Both the position numbers and the translations under genes were made by a program. Below, piece after piece: positions 5,802 to 7,491 of a stretch of DNA of 7,491 bases. Every line of letters begins with the position of its first letter. The first letter of the stretch is position 1. The DNA lies in NCBI GenBank assembly GCA_964456095.1, contig CAYVZF010000062.1, positions 1 through 7,491 on the forward strand. The letters run 5' to 3'. This DNA is from CANRPC01 sp964456095. GTDB taxonomy: Bacteria > Bacillota_I > Bacilli_A > RFN20 > CAG-449. Below the pieces are notes generated by a model. The model searched no databases. It saw only the letters and a program-made list of their open reading frames with translations, and had not been told where the DNA came from.

Positions 5802-6710
5802 ATGAAATCTTTTATTTTTGATAAATATGGTTATTATTTAAAAGAAGATACTACCAAATTTGATTATAATTCGTGGCATTTTGAATTAGAATTAACTGAT
5901 TTAAGTAATGAATCATTATTTAATATGAAAGAGTTTTTGAAAATAATTCCTAAGTATTATAAAAATATGGCTAGTGATATTATTTATTCTAGAGATAATA
6001 AATTAGTCAATGAATCTATATATGGAAATGTATGTTTAATTGCTACAAAAATAGCAAAAGTAAATGTTGAAGATTTTATATCATTTCCTTTTTATTTTGC
6101 TAATATGGCAGAAGGGAAAGATTTAAAAGTATCTTATTTAAAAAAAGTATGGGAAAATAAAGTAGATAGAATAGAAGAAAAAATATTAACAAAAGTAAAA
6201 ATTGATGATGTGACATATAAAATGTTAATCCAATATTACCTTTTTAATGCCGGTTTAGCCGAAAATGCTATTCAATATTTATCAGATACTATGTATTTAT
6301 ATGGAGATCAAATAGAAGGAAAATCATTAGTGCATAAAAGAATTAAGGAATTATCTTCATATACCTTATTAAACCCATTAAATTTTATTGTTGATTTTAG
6401 AGGTAGAGATCTTTGCGAATTATTAAAGAATAATTTTATAAGTTTAGAGTATTTTAAAAGTATAATAGCAAAGTATAATTTTTCACAACAAGAAGTCAGC
6501 CTTTTATTTGCCCGATTATTATTTCCATCAGAAATGTATGATTTATTAGAGGAATTTTATCTTATTAAAAGAGATATTTCACAAGATGTTTATAATGAAT
6601 ATAAATTAATGTATGAAAAGTTAGATAAAATAAAAAAAATCCACAGATTTCTTGTGGATAATTATAAAATTAAACCAATTAATTGGATTGATAATACATT
6701 TAAAGTATAG
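5802..6710 (+). CDS. yutH: YutH-like spore coat-associated pseudokinase
   Basis: 302-residue soluble protein resembling YutH of the CotS/CotI spore-coat kinase-like family. From memory of that family, the matching blocks are GLAENAIQYLSDT (151-163), PLNFIVDFRGRDLCELL (192-208; the place where YutH proteins carry a D-x-x-x-RD-L segment), LLFARLLFP (234-242) followed by an acidic-aromatic run (EEFY, 250-253), and a C-terminal IKPINW (290-295). Residues 45-83 could be the remains of the kinase N-lobe beta strands. I see no HxDxxxxN catalytic loop or DFG-like motif, so it is unlikely to be an active kinase. AGGTGA at 5792-5797 overlaps the yunB stop, indicating coupled translation. The 3' end runs 11 bases into the converging yutI-like gene. 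The assignment is by remembered motifs and context, not by a search. Confidence 0.68.
   Translation: MKSFIFDKYGYYLKEDTTKFDYNSWHFELELTDLSNESLFNMKEFLKIIPKYYKNMASDIIYSRDNKLVNESIYGNVCLIATKIAKVNVEDFISFPFYFANMAEGKDLKVSYLKKVWENKVDRIEEKILTKVKIDDVTYKMLIQYYLFNAGLAENAIQYLSDTMYLYGDQIEGKSLVHKRIKELSSYTLLNPLNFIVDFRGRDLCELLKNNFISLEYFKSIIAKYNFSQQEVSLLFARLLFPSEMYDLLEEFYLIKRDISQDVYNEYKLMYEKLDKIKKIHRFLVDNYKIKPINWIDNTFKV
6632..6659 (-). terminator. Minus-strand intrinsic terminator inside the yutH coding sequence
   Basis: Bases 6639-6645 (ATCCACA) pair with 6653-6659 (TGTGGAT), 7 pairs plus one possible wobble, around a 5-7 base loop. Read on the minus strand, the stem is followed directly by the complement of an eight-A run (6632-6639), i.e. 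a T-tract, the layout of an intrinsic terminator. It lies about 40 bases past the stop codon of the minus-strand yutI-like gene. On the plus strand the same DNA encodes yutH residues about 278-286 and has no T-tract after the stem, so it should not stop yutH transcription. Confidence 0.7.
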
Positions 6711-6942
6711 GTTTTTTATCAACGGTTTTTACACCTTTAACTCCAGGAACTTCCTCCATTAATATTATACCTATTCCATCAGATAAAGTTGAATCAATCA
6801 TTGAGCATCCATCACATGCTCCAATCATTTTAACATATACGATTCCATCTATGAAAGAATCAAATATTACATCACCACCATCACGATTTATAAATGGACG
6901 GATTTTTTCTAAAGTCATTTCTATTTGTTGTTCAATTGTCAT
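6700..6942 (-). CDS. yutI: NifU C-terminal domain (Nfu-type) iron-sulfur scaffold protein
   Basis: 80-residue stand-alone NifU C-terminal domain. Proteins of this family hold a transient [4Fe-4S] cluster, usually between two subunits, and pass it to client enzymes. Seen: IRPFINRDGGDVIF (14-27), YVKMIGACDGCSMIDSTL with the cluster-binding Cys43 and Cys46, and MEEVPGVKGV (62-71). The chosen start is the ATG at 6940-6942, because GGAGA (6952-6956 on the minus strand) lies nine bases before it; an upstream in-frame ATG at 6970-6972 would place that site inside the gene and overlaps the -10 element. B. subtilis YutI is slightly longer. The gene converges on yutH with an 11-base overlap of the coding ends. 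It has its own promoter and a terminator inside yutH. Confidence 0.93.
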   Translation of the reverse strand: MTIEQQIEMTLEKIRPFINRDGGDVIFDSFIDGIVYVKMIGACDGCSMIDSTLSDGIGIILMEEVPGVKGVKTVDKKPIL

Positions 6943-6951
6943 TTTTTTAAA

Positions 6952-6956
6952 TCTCC
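6952..6956 (-). promoter_or_regulatory. Ribosome binding site deciding the yutI-like start
   Basis: On the minus strand this reads GGAGA, nine bases before the ATG at 6942. It fixes the start of the Nfu-type gene at the inner ATG rather than the one ten codons upstream. Confidence 0.8.
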
Positions 6957-6963
6957 AATAACT

Positions 6964-6991
6964 ATTATACATATTTTTTAATTTTTTTAAA
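6964..6991 (-). promoter_or_regulatory. Sigma-A-type promoter for the yutI-like gene
   Basis: Read on the minus strand: TTTAAA (6991-6986, four of six against TTGACA), a 16-base spacer, then a perfect TATAAT (6969-6964). The predicted transcript starts near 6957, immediately before the ribosome binding site, giving a leader of only about 15 bases. The -10 box is strong; the -35 is weak and the region is AT-rich. Confidence 0.55.
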
Positions 6992-6992
6992 T

Positions 6993-7197
6993 AAAATTTT
7001 ATATGGGTGTAAATTTTTAACTGTTTGCTTTTTATGTTAGCTTATTGTGGTAATCGTTAAATGATGCCTATTTTTTCTATAATCTATATAGCAAAATTTA
7101 ATTTTTTTTATTGTTATTTTTTCTATTATTTCTTAAACTACTTTTTATTTTGTTTCATGTTCTCTATTTAAGTTAAGAAATGAAATTAGATTTTTTG
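6993..7197. other. Gene-free AT-rich intergenic stretch
   Basis: About 200 bases with stops in all frames and many short homopolymer T or A runs. I see no RNA gene, CRISPR repeat or coding remnant that I can defend. The only structure is an imperfect inverted repeat at 7128-7139 and 7171-7181 (TTTCTTAA against TTAAGAAA) around a 31-base loop. It may be leftover DNA from the decayed genes to its right. Confidence 0.5.
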
Positions 7198-7347
7198 TTA
7201 ATTATGCATCAATTTTGCTAGATAACATCTCATTGATACATCTTTCAAAACAATATTATCAGAACTTAGTAATCCTTCAAGAGAGTTTTGTATTATATGT
7301 TCAACACTTACCTTTTCAAATTTCTTGATACAATATATGCACTTTAT
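7198..7347 (-). pseudogene. Decayed HNH endonuclease N-terminal fragment
   Basis: The minus frame here encodes about 49 residues that resemble the start of small HNH nucleases: a CIYC zinc-knuckle pair, then FEKVSVEHIIQNSLEGLLSSDNI, whose VEHII..SL.G...S.N pattern is the typical first HNH block. The frame then stops at TAA (7198-7200) before the second HNH half and the second Cys pair. There is no ATG, GTG or TTG at the head; the codon where Met would be expected in front of KCIYC is ATA (7345-7347), one transition from ATG. Family-typical Gly and Pro positions are also substituted (CIYC-I, IIQ). So it appears truncated and start-less. It directly follows the unidentified partial gene to its right. 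Confidence 0.6.
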
Positions 7348-7351
7348 AGTT

Positions 7352-7491
7352 TTACTTTACACCTGCTTTATCAAGCAATTTTTTTGTTCTTTCCTTTAAT
7401 TCATTTTCTTTCATAAACACATGCATTAAGTCTTGCGCTATTTGCATTTGTGCTTCTGTAAGTTCACATGAATATACACAATCTTCTATTG
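7352..7491 (-). CDS. Unidentified protein, C-terminal part only (runs off the window)
   Basis: On the minus strand a frame is open from the window edge to TAA at 7352-7354 and gives 45 whole codons. The end of the protein is charged and looks helical: after YSCELTEAQ comes an amphipathic run with QDLMHVFMKE and KKLLDKAGVK at the terminus. Neither of the other two minus frames stays open: TAG occurs at once in one and TGA by the ninth codon in the other. I do not recognise a family. Its position right upstream of an HNH nuclease remnant suggests an accessory or mobile gene rather than a core one, but the visible part cannot settle this. Confidence 0.6.
   Translation of the reverse strand, partial: IEDCVYSCELTEAQMQIAQDLMHVFMKENELKERTKKLLDKAGVK

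Noticed and set aside
6688..6722. Plus-strand terminator for the yunB-yutH pair (TTGATAA against TTATCAA)
   Set aside because: The stem is only seven mostly A-T pairs around a 21-base loop, and the T-run after it begins three bases away. Too weak to call.
6943..6972. Upstream ATG extending the yutI-like protein by ten residues
   Set aside because: It would put the clear GGAGA ribosome binding site within the gene and start next to the -10 box; the extension does not look like an Nfu domain.
7128..7181. Imperfect inverted repeat as a terminator for the minus-strand remnants
   Set aside because: The arms pair over about 11 positions with a bulge, the loop is 31 bases and no T-tract follows directly on either strand.
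1..7491. tRNA or rRNA genes, CRISPR repeats, insertion sequence ends, attachment sites
   Set aside because: I looked on both strands for cloverleaf-type sequences, regularly spaced repeats, transposase motifs and terminal inverted repeats and found none that hold up.

Overview
This is an AT-rich, compactly organised chromosomal segment that reads like a low-GC Firmicute of class Bacilli. The gene order DUF1934 (YwiB) - argS - rpoE (delta) - class II aldolase resembles the Bacillus subtilis ywiB-argS-rpoE-pyrG-spo0F-fbaA neighbourhood with pyrG and spo0F missing. RNA polymerase delta is restricted to this phylum and its wall-less relatives. The very low GC and the short delta tail suggest an uncultured gut Bacilli lineage near the Mollicutes or Erysipelotrichia, but that placement is inference. 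Trp is written TGG and one gene ends in TGA, consistent with the standard bacterial code. Two genes (YunB-like and YutH-like) belong to sporulation families, so the organism is or recently was a spore former.

Layout. Bases 1-69 may be the tail of an upstream gene. A tight plus-strand run follows: ywiB-like (89-514), argS (501-2132), rpoE (2145-2519), fba (2548-3402) and a 571-residue fusion protein (3421-5136). Gaps are 28 bases or less, and the run closes at a strong intrinsic terminator (5150-5193). A second plus-strand pair, yunB-like (start uncertain, ends 5793) and yutH-like (5802-6710), is joined by a ribosome binding site overlapping the yunB stop codon. A short NifU-C-terminal-domain gene (yutI-like, 6700-6942) runs the other way and overlaps the yutH tail by 11 bases; its own terminator sits inside the yutH coding sequence. 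From 6993 to 7197 I see no gene. At the right edge, on the minus strand, are a decayed HNH endonuclease fragment (7198-7347) and the C-terminal end of an unrecognised gene (7352 to the edge).

How they fit together. The first operon is housekeeping: arginyl-tRNA charging, transcription tuning, glycolysis, and clearance of nanoRNA and pAp. The second pair is sporulation related. In B. subtilis yutI, yutH and yunB also lie in the same general region, so this part is rearranged but recognisable synteny. The most notable item is the fusion gene: a complete NrnA-like DHH/DHHA1 phosphoesterase joined in one reading frame to a complete CysQ-like bisphosphate nucleotidase, both with intact catalytic motifs. 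The second most notable is the intrinsic terminator whose 3' arm contains the apparent yunB start codon.
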